Below are positions 1 to 11,990 of a stretch of DNA of 64,000 nt, piece after piece; position 1 is the stretch's first letter, and the number at the start of each line of letters is the position of its first letter. This DNA is from Cryptomeria japonica (taxonomy: Eukaryota > Streptophyta > Pinopsida > Cupressales > Cupressaceae). A model generated the notes under the pieces. That model was not told where the DNA came from. It made no database searches and was given only the letters and a program-made list of their open reading frames with translations. The position numbers and the translations under genes were made by a program. The stretch lies in the NCBI RefSeq assembly GCF_030272615.1, contig NC_081411.1, positions 834,570,136 to 834,634,135 on the forward strand, given 5' to 3'.

Positions 1-975
1 TAAAAAGAACATGAATCAGGCTGCATTAGATTAAATCATTTTTCATTTTCTTAAGGGAAAAGAACTTTTCATTGTGTCTGGGGTGGACCTATTGTTGCGC
101 TAACTACCTTTCTACCCACCATCAAGCCTATGGGAGAAAGAAGGAAGGTGACAACGACATCCAAATTTTATTTTTGTTCTACGTAGTGAGGGGTATCTTT
201 GACTGGTGATTTCATCACCTCATAGAGGTACTTCGAATTGGGATGCATTGGGGATATCATCTCTCCCAACATACTCTCGAGCAAGTTTTTCGAGCCGCTA
301 TATAAATATATTGGTCAGGTGGCTAGAGTGTTGAGTGAATTTGACATATGTGGGGGCCTTCCCTGCACCGATAAGCTCAATTAAAGCCTTAAGTGGCTTG
401 CTTTGAGAATCTATCATTGGATCGGGACCCCTCGAAACCTAATACTAAGAAGCAAATTAGTTGCCAAAAATCCTACATTTAGTGGTTCCAAGAGTGTGGA
501 TCGTACCCCATAGATACCCTTCATGTACCTTACACTATGATACAGGAATCCCTCAACTAAAAGATATTCGGATCTTCGGGGTAAGAGAGACTAGCATGCC
601 CAAGAAGTGTGTGTCGTGGAGTGGAGCCAATGCTGCCAAACTCTCTATCTATTCATTTTGTTTTAGTATTTTATTGTAAGGGTCTCACTGAATGGTGTCC
701 ACTATCCAGCCTAAGATTGTATTCCATGCTTTTTTATGTATCGTTGTACTAGACCAGTATTGAGTCAGTCCATTGGGCTATTTCAAGCCCTATCCCACAT
801 ATCTCCGATTTTTCTGAGATTGTTTGAAAATTGAGCCAGTTAGCTATACATACCTACCAACCATTGTTCTCGGATTTGGAAAACTGCAAAACATTGTCCT
901 ACACACGAAGTTACCAAAAACAAAGTCCATTTTGAAACTGATTCTCAAAACGTCCTTACATACTTGTGATCTTAG

Positions 976-1147
976 GCATAGTCCCATTTTACATCCTCAT
1001 TATTGTCCTAATTCTTTTGCATAGTCCCATTTTACGTCCTCATTATCATCCTAAATCTTTTGCATAGTCCAATTTTATGTCCTCATTATCGTCCTAAGTC
1101 TTTTGCATAGTCCCATTTTACATCCTCATTATCACCCTAAGTTTTTT
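976..1147 (+). repeat. 43-bp tandem repeat, four copies
   Basis: Four head-to-tail copies starting at 976, 1019, 1062 and 1105, each beginning GCATAGTCC and ending in CTTTT or a close variant; a decayed fifth copy starts at 1148. It lies in the leader of Tat-1 before gag. No function is evident. Confidence 0.85.
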
Positions 1148-1234
1148 GCATTATCATCCTCATATACATCTGCATCTAGACCTCATATACGTCTAAAGTC
1201 CATTATCATTTATAGGTCCAGAGCATGTGCCTTC

Positions 1235-1516
1235 ATGGGTCTCCCAGGTGATGGCTTGCTCCCCTTCGAGCAACCTAATCTAGTTCCAAACGGTGGTCAA
1301 CGAGAAATCATTGATGGTCTAGCTAACTTAGCTTGGGATTTAAGAAGAAGTGCACCCCAGTATATGGGAGTTATATATGAGATAGATATTGATTCTAGGA
1401 TTGCCCATAAGATTGATAGAGAGATTGAGGCCAAACAACTTCATCAACAAATAGAAAGACTTGCATTAGAGAAAGCTAGAAAGGCTAAAAAGGTCTCACA
1501 TCAAAATCCTCAATAG
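1235..1516 (+). CDS. Small hypothetical ORF upstream of gag in Tat-1
   Basis: An open frame of 93 codons from an ATG at 1235. The N-terminal half is mixed in composition; the C-terminal half is strongly charged and helical (many E, K, R, Q and L) and could form a coiled coil. I recognise no family. Tat and Ogre elements often carry an extra ORF before gag, so this may be a remnant of one. The matching region of Tat-2 does not show the same protein. The frame is open further upstream through the 43-bp repeats, so the start is uncertain, and chance openness is possible. Confidence 0.35.
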   Translation: MGLPGDGLLPFEQPNLVPNGGQREIIDGLANLAWDLRRSAPQYMGVIYEIDIDSRIAHKIDREIEAKQLHQQIERLALEKARKAKKVSHQNPQ

Positions 1517-1647
1517 AGAGTCTAGTATAGTATTGCATACCTCATATTTATGTCTACTATCTAGTGTTAGGTCATCATCTTGCATAGAACCATCATCATA
1601 TAGGACATTTTTAGATGCCCGTCACAAGGTCCTAGAAAGAAAAAGGA

Positions 1648-4014
1648 ATGATGGACCTGAACAACACACAGTCTATAAACCCTACTTGGAACATGGACAT
1701 GTCAATAGGTCAACACTCAGGTACACAAACAATGTCCACCATAAATGAATTACAACAACATCTGACAAAGGAAGAAATTGAGTCCGCACAGCAAGACCCG
1801 CATGTCATCATGATCCTAGATGAACTTATACATAGTGATAGGGACAAGTATCTTTCGCTATTAATACAAAATGGGGCAAAATTACTTGAAGATTTTGATG
1901 TCACAAAGATTTTACCACTAGGAAAAACTTTAGGTCAAGATAACAATCAAACATTACCCTTGATGCAAATACAAGCAACGACCTCTAGTCTTCCTCAAAA
2001 CGTACCTCTTCCAACAAATGTCAACACAAGTGCAAACTTTCAAACAAGTGTGTCATCTTCAGTGATCAATGCTAGTATACCATCACAGAGCCTACCAATA
2101 ATCTCAAGTATCTCAACACCTATTCAAACGCAAGCGACAAGTGTAAACCAACCTCCAATTTCCTATTCTATGGGATCCACATATGGTTATCAAAATCCAA
2201 ACCTAGGTACTACCGATGCAACAGGTACAAGTCAACCAAACATGGGTTCACATATCACCTATTTTACAACACCTACAGGAACACACAACACACAAAGTTA
2301 TAATCTTGGTACATTCCAACAACCTCCTAGTTATGCAACCACGAATCCTTTTGTGGGACATAAAAACACACAAGGTATACCTTTGACATCAACTGATATT
2401 TTGACACAACAAATACAGAGTTTGCAACAACAGATGATGACCATGCAAACTGGTACCGATAAAAAGAGCTACACAATGCAGGACTTACATCCTTATCCAT
2501 TTGATCACACAGTATACATGCCACCTTTCCCACAACACTTTGAAACACCCAAATTTGATAGATATCGAGGGAAGGGTGATCCTAGAGATCATATCAAAGA
2601 ATTTTTCATGGCATGTATAGAAGTTGCCTCAAAAGATACTTATCTAATGAGACTATTCCCTAAAAGTCTGGGAGGTCTGGCTTTAGAGTGGTTTTCACAT
2701 CTACCACCAACCATCACATCATGGGGAGAATTAGCTGAACAATTTATTGCAAATTTCTCACACAACATTGACACCCCAGTTAGTTTGATGGATTTATGTG
2801 CAGCTAAGCAATACGAGAATGAAATATTTGCATCCTTCATACAATGATGGAGGGCTCTCTACAGAAGATGCAAGACAGTTATCCCAGAAATAGAGCAAGT
2901 GGATATGTTTATAGAAAACTTGATTCCAAAGATTAAGTATCCAATACAAATGTAGTGCCTTACCACATTCAAACAAATCATAGAAAAGGCTCTCAAATGT
3001 GAGAAGGGCTTGATAGAACAAGGTCTTATTAAGTATGGCAACACAAACAATAGTGACAAATCTAAGTTTTGGTCAAAAAACAAAAATGTGACCAATGATG
3101 GTATTGTAGACACTAGAACTATAAACAGAACCCAACCCGTTTTATCATTTGGAATGAGTAAATTCTACGCAAAATACGAACACAAGATAGCCCAGGGTAA
3201 ACACTCCAAGAAGAAATTACACGCCTTTAGGAGAACCTATTGAGTTGGCGCTAAAAAAGTTAATATAGACAAACATGATCACTCTACCTGAGGTAAGAAT
3301 ATATGAACTAGGTTCGTTCAAACCCACATGGTGGAATGACAATGATTTCTACGATTATCATAGGACTAAAGGCCAAAAATGGCAAGTTGCTACAAACTAA
3401 AAAACTTGGTCCAAGATATGATAGACCAAGGGGACATCACAATTGATACAGATAAGACCTCAACAAACACAAATCATATGATTTTTAAGGATCCATTTGT
3501 TAAGCATGACAATGGAAAAGCAACCACATCAGGTACCCAAGACAACACGACTAACTACATGAAAGTCTCATACAACTACACTATTCATGCCATTAGTTTA
3601 GGAGATACGACAAACAAAGATTCACAAGAAACATCTGATCAGGAAGACCAATATCAAGACACTCATAAAGATGACAACCAAATTTTCATGATATCCGAAG
3701 GACCAAAGTATGATGAGGATACGAATCTTTGTCTCCAAGACTGGGGGCAGGATCAACCATCTCACTCAGATTGGTTTGAAGATGGACTCATTGAACATAT
3801 TATGAATGTCAAACATACACATTGGGACTATGACGAAGGATTTAATATAAATCTAGATAAAACAGCTTATGATACCAATGATACAATTGCTACAATCACA
3901 ATTACTCCCAGAGACAGAGACTGTGCAATCATTACTTGTAGGTCAAAGGTAACCTTACAAGGGATACCACAAAATCATCCACCAACAGTAGGGACTTACA
4001 ATGTAGTTGACTAG
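1648..4014 (+). pseudogene. Tat-1 gag: capsid-like domain and zinc knuckle, broken
   Basis: The first 400 codons are open (1648-2847). A long Q/T/S/P-rich region is followed by the retrotransposon gag domain with PYPFD, YMPPFP, FETPKF and RGKGDPRDH, then the LMRLFP motif and W of the capsid fold at about residues 275-370. Tat-2 has the same motifs, which supports the call. Translation breaks at a TGA at 2845 (CGA expected) and a TAG near 2953, continues recognisably to 3243, and a frameshift near 3380 splits the degenerate zinc knuckle (YDYH...SCYKLKNLVQDM). The tail to 4014 is acidic linker that leads into protease. Confidence 0.85.
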
Positions 4015-4026
4015 CTTAAGAAAACT

Positions 4027-4617
4027 TTGGCACAAATATCCTTATTCGAACTACTGCGTATTTCACCCAATCATAGAGCTATAATGGACAAAGCACTCCA
4101 AGATTCAGTAGTAGATAGAGATATACATGAACGTGCCTTCCAGTCTATGGTAGGAAATTTGACACAAGGTACACATATTGCATTTATGGAGCAAGATATT
4201 CCTAGTGATAAAATGCTTCATAATGACCCACTACCTCTGGAAGCTTACATTCACAAGAAAAGGATTAGAAGAGTACTTATAGATGGGGGAGTCGGTCTGG
4301 ACATTTATACATTAAAGCTAGTCAAAGCATTAGGATATTCTGAACTTCACATTGATTCCTCCAAAAGGATAAACATCAAGGCTTATGATGATGAAGAACG
4401 TCCATCTAAAGACATTGTAACATTACCTATACAAGTAGGACCAATAATGACAAAGGTTTCTTTTCAAGTCTTGGATAGAGAACTGGGATATAACATGTTA
4501 TTGGGCTGCCCATGGATCCACACCATGCAAGTAGTACCATCCACATTTCATCAGTGTGTCAAATTCCCATACAGTGGTATTGAAATTACCATAAAGGGTG
4601 ATCCAAATCCATTCTAA
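4027..4617 (+). pseudogene. Tat-1 aspartic protease region
   Basis: A frame without internal stops that contains VLIDGGVGLDIYT at about 4273-4311, corresponding to the D-T/S-G active-site loop of retropepsins; here the loop reads D-G-G-V. The flap-side sequence MLLGCPWIH near 4495-4525 matches LLLGRPWIH in Tat-2. Tat proteases often have a changed residue after the catalytic Asp, so the motif is usual for the lineage, but the second glycine change makes this copy suspect. The frame ends at a TAA where Tat-2 reads on, so the protein was part of a longer gag-pol. Confidence 0.75.
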
Positions 4618-4689
4618 CATTGTAATTATCTAAAAGACAGTGTAGATAATCAGGTACCTATCAATCAGGCTGCACCTCTCACTACACAG

Positions 4690-6150
4690 TTGGAAATGTT
4701 AAAGATCACAGAAACACAAAAAGATATGCCTACAACATCCTCCTTACAAATAAAGGATATGGGTTGTGGAGAGTACTCTATTGCAAACACTTCAAATGGG
4801 AAACAATTATCTCTTTCTCCTAAGTCCTTTGAGAAACCTCATACTACAGTACAAAAGAAAGACAAAGGAAAAGAAATTGTCAGATACTCAGACTCATACT
4901 CTTTCATTAGATGGGGAGACTTAGAGGAAGAATCCTTGAATGAATATGTTAACCATTAGATATATAGAGAAGAAGATCAAATGACAACACCCAGAATACA
5001 TACAGATCAGTATGACAATGGATTCAAAATACTCCAAAGACATGGATATGATGGTACCATAGGCCTGGGGTTACAAAAATAAGGAAGACTAGAACCTGTT
5101 GTTCCTAATGATAATTTGGGAAATCAAGGATTAGGATACAAGCATGTACAACATATCACACAAGCCAGACAGCATACCCTTGATATACTAAATTGACCAA
5201 GCAAACCATCAGATTACATATCACAAAGGAATTTGTCCACACAAGCTCTTCCATCTTCATCTCAAACAGGCAATCAGGTACCTACATCACCTAGCATAGA
5301 ATTAGATGGGGAAGACATGAGACAACTCTTGCAAGAACCTACCACAGAGTTACAAAATGATGCAGTTATTGACACAATAGTACAAGCTAATGTGGCAACA
5401 AATGCAGGATTACCCCCACCACCTGAATCCCACCCATGGTTATTATCACTACTTCTACCACGAGAGGCAACTCAGGCTCAACCTAATGAAATAGATGAAG
5501 AAAGATTGCAAAGGCTTATACCTGGCTTAAGAAGAGTCACTAATGTACAAAGAAGACTAGTCAATCTACAACGGAATTAGGGACAGGAACAAGAAGAAAT
5601 AAGTGATGATAGCCCATATGATGAAACATATATTGACAGTGAGACAGATTCTCATGACTATGAATTCTTATCACTCCATGATTCTACCCCACCAGAAAGT
5701 GTAATCTCAAACAATCAAGTCTTCATGTTATCAGACTCTACTACAGAAGAGAATAATGATTTACCCCTAGTACATTCACACTTGATTGATTGGGGGCAAG
5801 AAGGAAAACCAACGTTGGATTGGTTTGAAAACGATGAAGCAATTTTAGAATTTCTAGGAGTTAGAGAAGGATTTCTATAAGTTGATCATAAAGCAGGGTT
5901 TGCTATAGACCTAAATAGAACGACATACTTTGGAGAAGAAAGTACTTCTCAAACAGAAGATAAGAATCAAACTACCCATAATGACAAAAGTGATTTGGGT
6001 AATCTTCCTATGGAAAGAGAAAGTTCAACATTACTTACAGAGGAAATAGAAGAAGTAAACATAGCAGAAGGGGAAGTTGTACATAACATCCATCTGGCAA
6101 AATCATTGAGCAAAGAAGAAAAAGACAGATTCATTCATTTTTTCAAACAA
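4690..6150 (+). pseudogene. Tat-1 linker between protease and RT with G-patch-like motif
   Basis: A low-complexity, acidic linker in the same frame as protease and RT, interrupted by stops near 4957, 5080, 5194, 5578, 5878 and 6151. At about 5023-5145 it has a glycine-patch pattern (GFKILQRHGYDG, then GLGLQK, then GLGYKH) also found at the same place in Tat-2. G-patch domains bind RNA or activate DEAH helicases and occur in some retroelement polyproteins. The later half is rich in D and E and ends just before the RT motif DMPGLD. Confidence 0.6.
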
Positions 6151-6159
6151 TGACCTATC

Positions 6160-7560
6160 AACTTTGCTTGGTCCTATTCAGACATGCCAGGCTTAGATTC
6201 TGAATTAGTGTTGCATCATTTACCATTAACACCAGGAGTTAAACCTTACAAACAAAAATTGATAAAAATGCATCCAAGTATCGCATTACTGGTTAAAAAA
6301 GAATTACAAAAGTTGCTGCAAGTAGGTTTTATCAGACCTATTGACTATGCGGAATGGATATCAAACCTGGTACCTGTGACTAAGCCCACGAGAGGCATCA
6401 GAATCTATACCGATTTTTGAGATCTAAATAAAGCTTGCCCTAAGGATGACTTCCCGCTACCTAATATCGACATGATAGTTGACCTAACAGCTGGAAATGA
6501 GATGTTATCCTTAATGGATGGTTTTTAAGGATGCAACCAAATTAAAATTGCACCAGAAGATCAACATAAAATGGCCTTTACATGTCCATGGGGAACGTAC
6601 TGCCGGAATGTGATGCCATTTGGTCTTAAAAATGCTAGCACAACATACCAAAGAGCCATGACAACATTATTTCATGACATGATCCATAACATAATGGAAG
6701 ATTATGTGGATGACATATTGGCTAAATCGCAAACTAGAGAAAGTCACCTTGTAGTTCTTAGATAGATATTTGATCGGTTGGAACAATATAATGTCAAATT
6801 AAACCCAAAGAAATGTGTGTCTGGCGTAACAGTGGGTAAACTATTAGGGTTTATAGTATCAAACAGAGGAATTGAAATAGACCCTGCCAAGGTCAAGGCA
6901 ATCATTGATATGCAACCTCCATCAACACTTAAACAACTTAGAGGATTACAAGGGAGATTGCAATCCATAAGGAGATTCATAGCACAATTGGCAGATAAGT
7001 GTCACCCATTCCAGCATTTACTCAAGAAAGGAGTTATTTTTAAATGGACAGAACAATGCCAGGAAGCTTTCCAAGCTCTAAAAGAGTATCTTTTGAACAC
7101 ACCGGTGTTAATATCCCCTATTCCAGGACAACCTCTATTGTTGTACATATCAGCAACAAACTCAACTCTGGGAGCTCTATTGGCACAGCATGACAAAAAT
7201 GGAAAAGAAATATCCATTTATTATATAAGTAGGACTCTGATCAACTATGAGCTTAATTACACCCCCATAGAGAGAGCTTGCTTAGCAATAATCTTTGCAT
7301 CCCAAAATCTCAGACACTACATGTTGAGTCATAAGGTACAACTCATTGCACTGTTTGACCCACTCAAATACCTATTGAGCAGAGCAACATTGACTGGGCG
7401 ATTGGTTAAGTGGGTTATGATCTTGAGCGAGTTTGATATAGAATACATAGACAGAAAATCTATCAAAGGACAAATCATAGCAAATCAATTAGCAGAGGCT
7501 CCTCTACAAGACAGTCACCCATTGCTGATAGACTTTCCAGATGAATCTGTGTTTACACTA
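6160..7560 (+). pseudogene. Tat-1 reverse transcriptase and first RNase H
   Basis: Would copy element RNA into DNA. RT motifs in order: DMPGLDSELVLHHL, GFIRPIDYAEWISNLV, DLNKACPKDDFPLPN, FTCPWGTYCRNVMPFGLKNA and the catalytic YVDD at 6703-6714. The connection and RNase H region follows (KCHPFQHLL, LLLYISATNSTLGALL, YTPIERACLAI). Stops at 6418 (TDF*DLNK), 6526 and 6763 break the frame. The first RNase H lacks the usual leading Asp (YISA instead of a D-containing strand), as in Tat-2, consistent with the second RNase H having taken over. Confidence 0.92.
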
Positions 7561-7575
7561 ACTACCTCAATAATG

Positions 7576-7998
7576 TGGAAGTTGTACTTTGATGGATCAT
7601 ATACAAATCATGGATCCGGAGCAGGTATTGTCTTCATTACTCCTCAAGGGGATGTTATACCTAAGTCATTTAGGATCAATTTCCCATGCACCAACAATAT
7701 GGCAGAATATGAAGCTCTCCTCATAGGACTTCATATAGCTGTGTAGTGGAAAATACAAGAGTTACAGGTCTATGGTGATTCACAGTTGATTGTGAACCAA
7801 GTCAATGATGATTACAATACGAAGGATGACAAACTCATGCCTTATAAGAAGTTGGTCGAAGATTACAAGGAGCACTTTAGCAAAATTACCTTCGAACAAA
7901 TCCCTAGAGTACAAAACAAGGCAACAGATGCAATGGCAACAATAGGGTCTCTTCTAAATATGCCTGCTAATGAAACTCAATTTGAGTTTATCATAGAA
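7576..7998 (+). pseudogene. Tat-1 second (archaeal-type) RNase H
   Basis: A complete RNase H fold after the first one. The catalytic D-E-D-D set is visible: YFDGS near 7585, MAEYEAL near 7700, YGDSQL near 7775 and ATDAMA near 7925. This second domain between RT-RNase H and integrase marks the plant Tat lineage. A TAG at 7744 (CAA in Tat-2, so a Gln codon) splits the domain, and a TAG at about 7999 ends the frame where Tat-2 has CAG. Confidence 0.9.
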
Positions 7999-8004
7999 TA
8001 GTTA

Positions 8005-9327
8005 ATGCTACCTGCATATGAGACCCCCCTATCAGACTATGTATGTGCAATTGTGGGACCAAAATCACCTTGGTACAATGAAATATATACATATTTGAAT
8101 ACCCAATACATGTCACCAGATATGTCTAGAAATCAAAAGAAGACCTTTATTCATCAAGCATCTAGATACACCATCATAGCTGATACTCTGTATAGAAAGG
8201 GTTTCGATGGAACTCTTCTCTGATGTCTAGATGAGAACGAAGCACACCTTGCTTTAAAAGAAGTCCATGATGGAATCTGTGGGGCTCACCAAAGTAGTCT
8301 GCCATTGTCAAAGAAACTACTGAGAACCGGGTATTATTGGCCAACCATGGAAAAAGATCCTTACAAGTATGTACAGAAGTGTAAACAATGCCAAATGCAT
8401 GGATACCTTATTCATGCACCAGCACAAGATCTTCAACCCATCACATCACCGTGGCCATTTTCACAATGGGGATTAGATCTTGTAGGTAGAATCAACCCTA
8501 CTTCGTCCAACGAGCACACGTTTATCTTGACAACCACTGAATACTTTACAAAATGGGTTGAGGCAATTCCTTTAACATACACTATGGGAAAGCAGATATC
8601 AAAATTTATGCTCAACTACATTATATGTAGATACAAAGTTCCAATGTGCTTTGTTACAGATAACAGGCATCCATTTAAAAACCAGGAAGTGAAAGAATTG
8701 TGTGACAAATTTCACATACAACAGAGATTTGCCATGCCATATTATCCACAAAGTAATGGACAAGCAGAGGCTACAAATAATACAATATTGAAAATTCTTA
8801 AGAAAGTAGTCACTGACACAGGACGAGACTGGCATCTCCAGCTAAATCCCACTCTCTAGGCTTATAGAACAGGAGTACACACCCCTACAAGAGCAACACC
8901 ATATTCCTTGGTCTATGGTACAGAAGCGATACTCCCCATTGAAATAGAAATACCATCTGTAAGAGTATCCTTGCATAACACTATATCAGAAGAAGACTAC
9001 AAGGTAGCAAGGTTGCAAGAACTAGAAACCCTTGATGAAAAATGACAAACAACATTCAATCATTTACAAGGATATCAAAATAGACTGAGGCGAAGCTATA
9101 ATAAAAGGGTCCACCCACAAACCTTTCAAGTGGGGGATCTAGTACTTAAAGAGAATCAAAGGAACTTAGTAGAATGAGAAAGGCCGGGGAAATTTGAACC
9201 TAATTGGCTAGGTCCTTTCATTATAACGAGGGTCATAGGCAATGGTGCCTATCATTTGGCTACCTTGGAGGGAAATCCAATCTCTGACCCTATGAATAGC
9301 ATGCATCTTAAGCAGTATTACACCTAA
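8005..9327 (+). pseudogene. Tat-1 integrase
   Basis: Would insert element DNA into the chromosome. The zinc-binding HHCC part spans about 8260-8400 (EVHDG, GAHQ, then CKQCQMHG). The core has D at WGLDLVGR, D at FVTDNRHPFKN and E at QSNGQAEATNN, giving the D,D-35-E triad. The C-terminal part with NPMNSMHLKQYYT stops at TAA 9325-9327. Internal stops include TGA at 8221, TAG at 8857 (TGG in Tat-2) and TGA near 9043 (CGA in Tat-2), all changes expected from cytosine deamination. Confidence 0.92.
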
Positions 9328-11990
9328 GGGTTATGTAGTTTAGGTTTTACATTCCACATTGCATATCATATCATTTAAAACACTGCATTACATATAGTTT
9401 ATTTTTCAAACGCATCGCATTCTTAAAGTTCTGCATTCTCACATAGAAGCATCAAATAAAACAAGGCAACTGTTCACGTTTATCATTCATTTGCATCCTG
9501 AAAAGAAAACAAGGGTCATCACCTTTCTTAGATATTCGGACATGAAGTCTTTGGGGTTCTAAAGTCATTCATTCTCAACATTACCCTGCGACAACATTTT
9601 ACTTATGGTTGGGTAGTGATTTCACTATTTGAGACTTGGTAACCCACAATCTATCAATTGCTATATCTTACACCTTAACGAGATCTCTAATTCATTCTAG
9701 ACACCTAGTTGATCATATGACTAGTGAAAAATCTAAAATTCTACTTTAGCGCTCCTATAATTGTCACACCCAAGTAGGTTTCATTACTTACAAGTCAAGG
9801 CAAGAAAATAAAAATAAAAAGAGCTATGCCAAATATCCATCTAAAGGCAAAAAGAGCAATGATATATAACTGAAATATCATGTATACAAATATGATAAAA
9901 AGCTTGACTATGGGAACATGCTAGTAACTCCATCAGGGCTATGAACGCCTACTGGCAATGGAGCAATATTTGAGAAATTACAATCTATAACCTCATCGGA
10001 GCTCTCAAGGCTTGCTGGCAGCGAGGCTCTATTCGAGATGCTTTTGAAGTTAGAAAAACCATGTAGCTAGTCATATAGGATGCTAAGGATCTTTAGTGAA
10101 CACAAGAGCAGGAATTAACTCATCTGCACACACATGGGCAAAAGAAGATCAAAGTTTCAAGAACCAATGGGGAAGTTTTTCGCATCTCCATTTGTAAATC
10201 CTAGTCACTAAGTGTGTTGAGATGAATGTTCTGAAGGGTCTTAGAGATCAATTGACCGCTTATCTACAAAATGTTTTGCACCTTCATTTTCAATCAGTGT
10301 ATTACAAATGTTAAAAAACAAAGACAGTCAACCTTGTTCGAATAGGAAGTGCATCTTCATCCTGTATATTGCATTCACATAGGTCATGTCAAAAATTTCT
10401 TTGTCTCCACACGCATTCTATAGATCATCATGTCATATGGGTCTGCACACTGGGGGCATAACTAAAAAAATCCAAAAAAATCAGATAAAGTCCTGAAAAA
10501 ATCCAAAAAAATTAGATAAAGTCTTGAAAAAATCCAAAAAATCAGATAAAGTCCTAAAAAAATTTTAAAAAATCAGTTAAAAGTCCTAAAAAAATCCAAA
10601 AAAATAAAATATGATCCTGAAAAAATCAATCAAAAACATTCAAATACGATCCTAAAAAAATCATCCAAAAACATTCAAATACAATCCTGAAAAAATCTAC
10701 CAAAAACATTCAAAAATCTACCTACATAATTCAAAAACATCGAAAAAGCTCTTGGAAAAGAACTAAAAATCAAAAATCAATCAATCAAAAAACTTGCAAT
10801 AACATGTCTTATGAGAAACAAATACCTTAGTAGATATCCAGCAAACACTTCGCATGAAGTTAACAAAGGATACGACTATCTAGTCAAACATCTGCAATCA
10901 ACTGATCAAACTATCTTATCAATCATATCATATCCATATCAATGTGATCATTATCTTGTCTTAAATAGAAGAGGATACACTCGAAATCAGATAGGTCAGT
11001 CTTAAACGGGGTTCGCAACTTTCTGAGATCAGACATTATCAACCATCACATCAAACAACTGAGAACGAAGGCACAAGGTCAGTATAGCTGCTGAATTTTG
11101 TTTGGGTTAGTCTTTATCTTTTTATCATTTGACAATAGATATTGTTTCTATGCTACTCAAGGATGTCCAAAAGCAACTAGAGGAGCTATGATGAGCATTA
11201 TCTTTTTCTTTGTTTGTTGTTTGTGGTGTGAATCGATGAAATTCTAGGGAAATTACTCTAGTGGGTGTCTGTGATAAGAGCCTTCACATCAAGGTGAAAT
11301 TGCCACACATACCTCGACCCCTAATGCAATTCCCAAAATGGAGGGTTCACTCCTTGTCTGCTACGTGTTTGTTTCTACAATGAGATATCTTTGCATCTTG
11401 GTTCCTTACACCTTGATGTGCTAAGCTTCATTGTTCGATAATAAGACTCAGTGATGAATATATATTGATGCAATAAAATATGTGACACAGGTTCGTGATT
11501 CATTCAATTTCATTTTCATTATCATCTCATTTTCTTATTGATAGTTTGTTAATTTCTCATCTTCTATCTAAATCACATTCTTTCTAACATTCTTTCTATC
11601 ATCAAATTTTTCTTTCTCTATCATCTAACTAACATTTCTTCAAGGTGTATCTGAGTTAAAATTGGTTCAACCATTATCATACCAAAAAAGCATTCATTAT
11701 AGATTCGTTTGCATTAATATAGATTCATTTGCATTCATATAGATTCGTTTGCATTCACTTAGATTTCATTTGCATCGTTAATCCATACATATACTACCAT
11801 TGCATTTTATAATCATATAAAATCAAATAGATATGCATTACAAAACTCATAGCATCACATAAATCATACATGGAAAGCAAAAAATAATATACATAGATCA
11901 TTTCCAAAAAAACCACATGCTATATATATAACTCAAAAATGATAATTTGTGTGAATGCAATAAATAAGCCCGAAGGCTCAGATAACATGA
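9328..11990. other. Non-coding stretch of Tat-1 between integrase and the antisense PMD gene
   Basis: About 2.7 kb without a believable gene. It holds an A-rich tandem repeat (10458-10780), a cluster of TAGATTCGTTTGCATT units near 11700-11775, and T/C-rich stretches. The same position in Tat-2 (31814-34406) also holds an A-rich CATTCAAAA repeat and CAT-rich DNA, so the arrangement is shared. Confidence 0.7.
10458..10780 (+). repeat. A-rich tandem repeat in Tat-1
   Basis: First about four copies of a roughly 35-bp unit around AAAATCAGATAAAGTCCTG, then about three copies of a related unit with AAAAACATTCAAATACGATC. Tat-2 has a similar CATTCAAAACT repeat at 32225-32375 in the same place. Confidence 0.8.
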
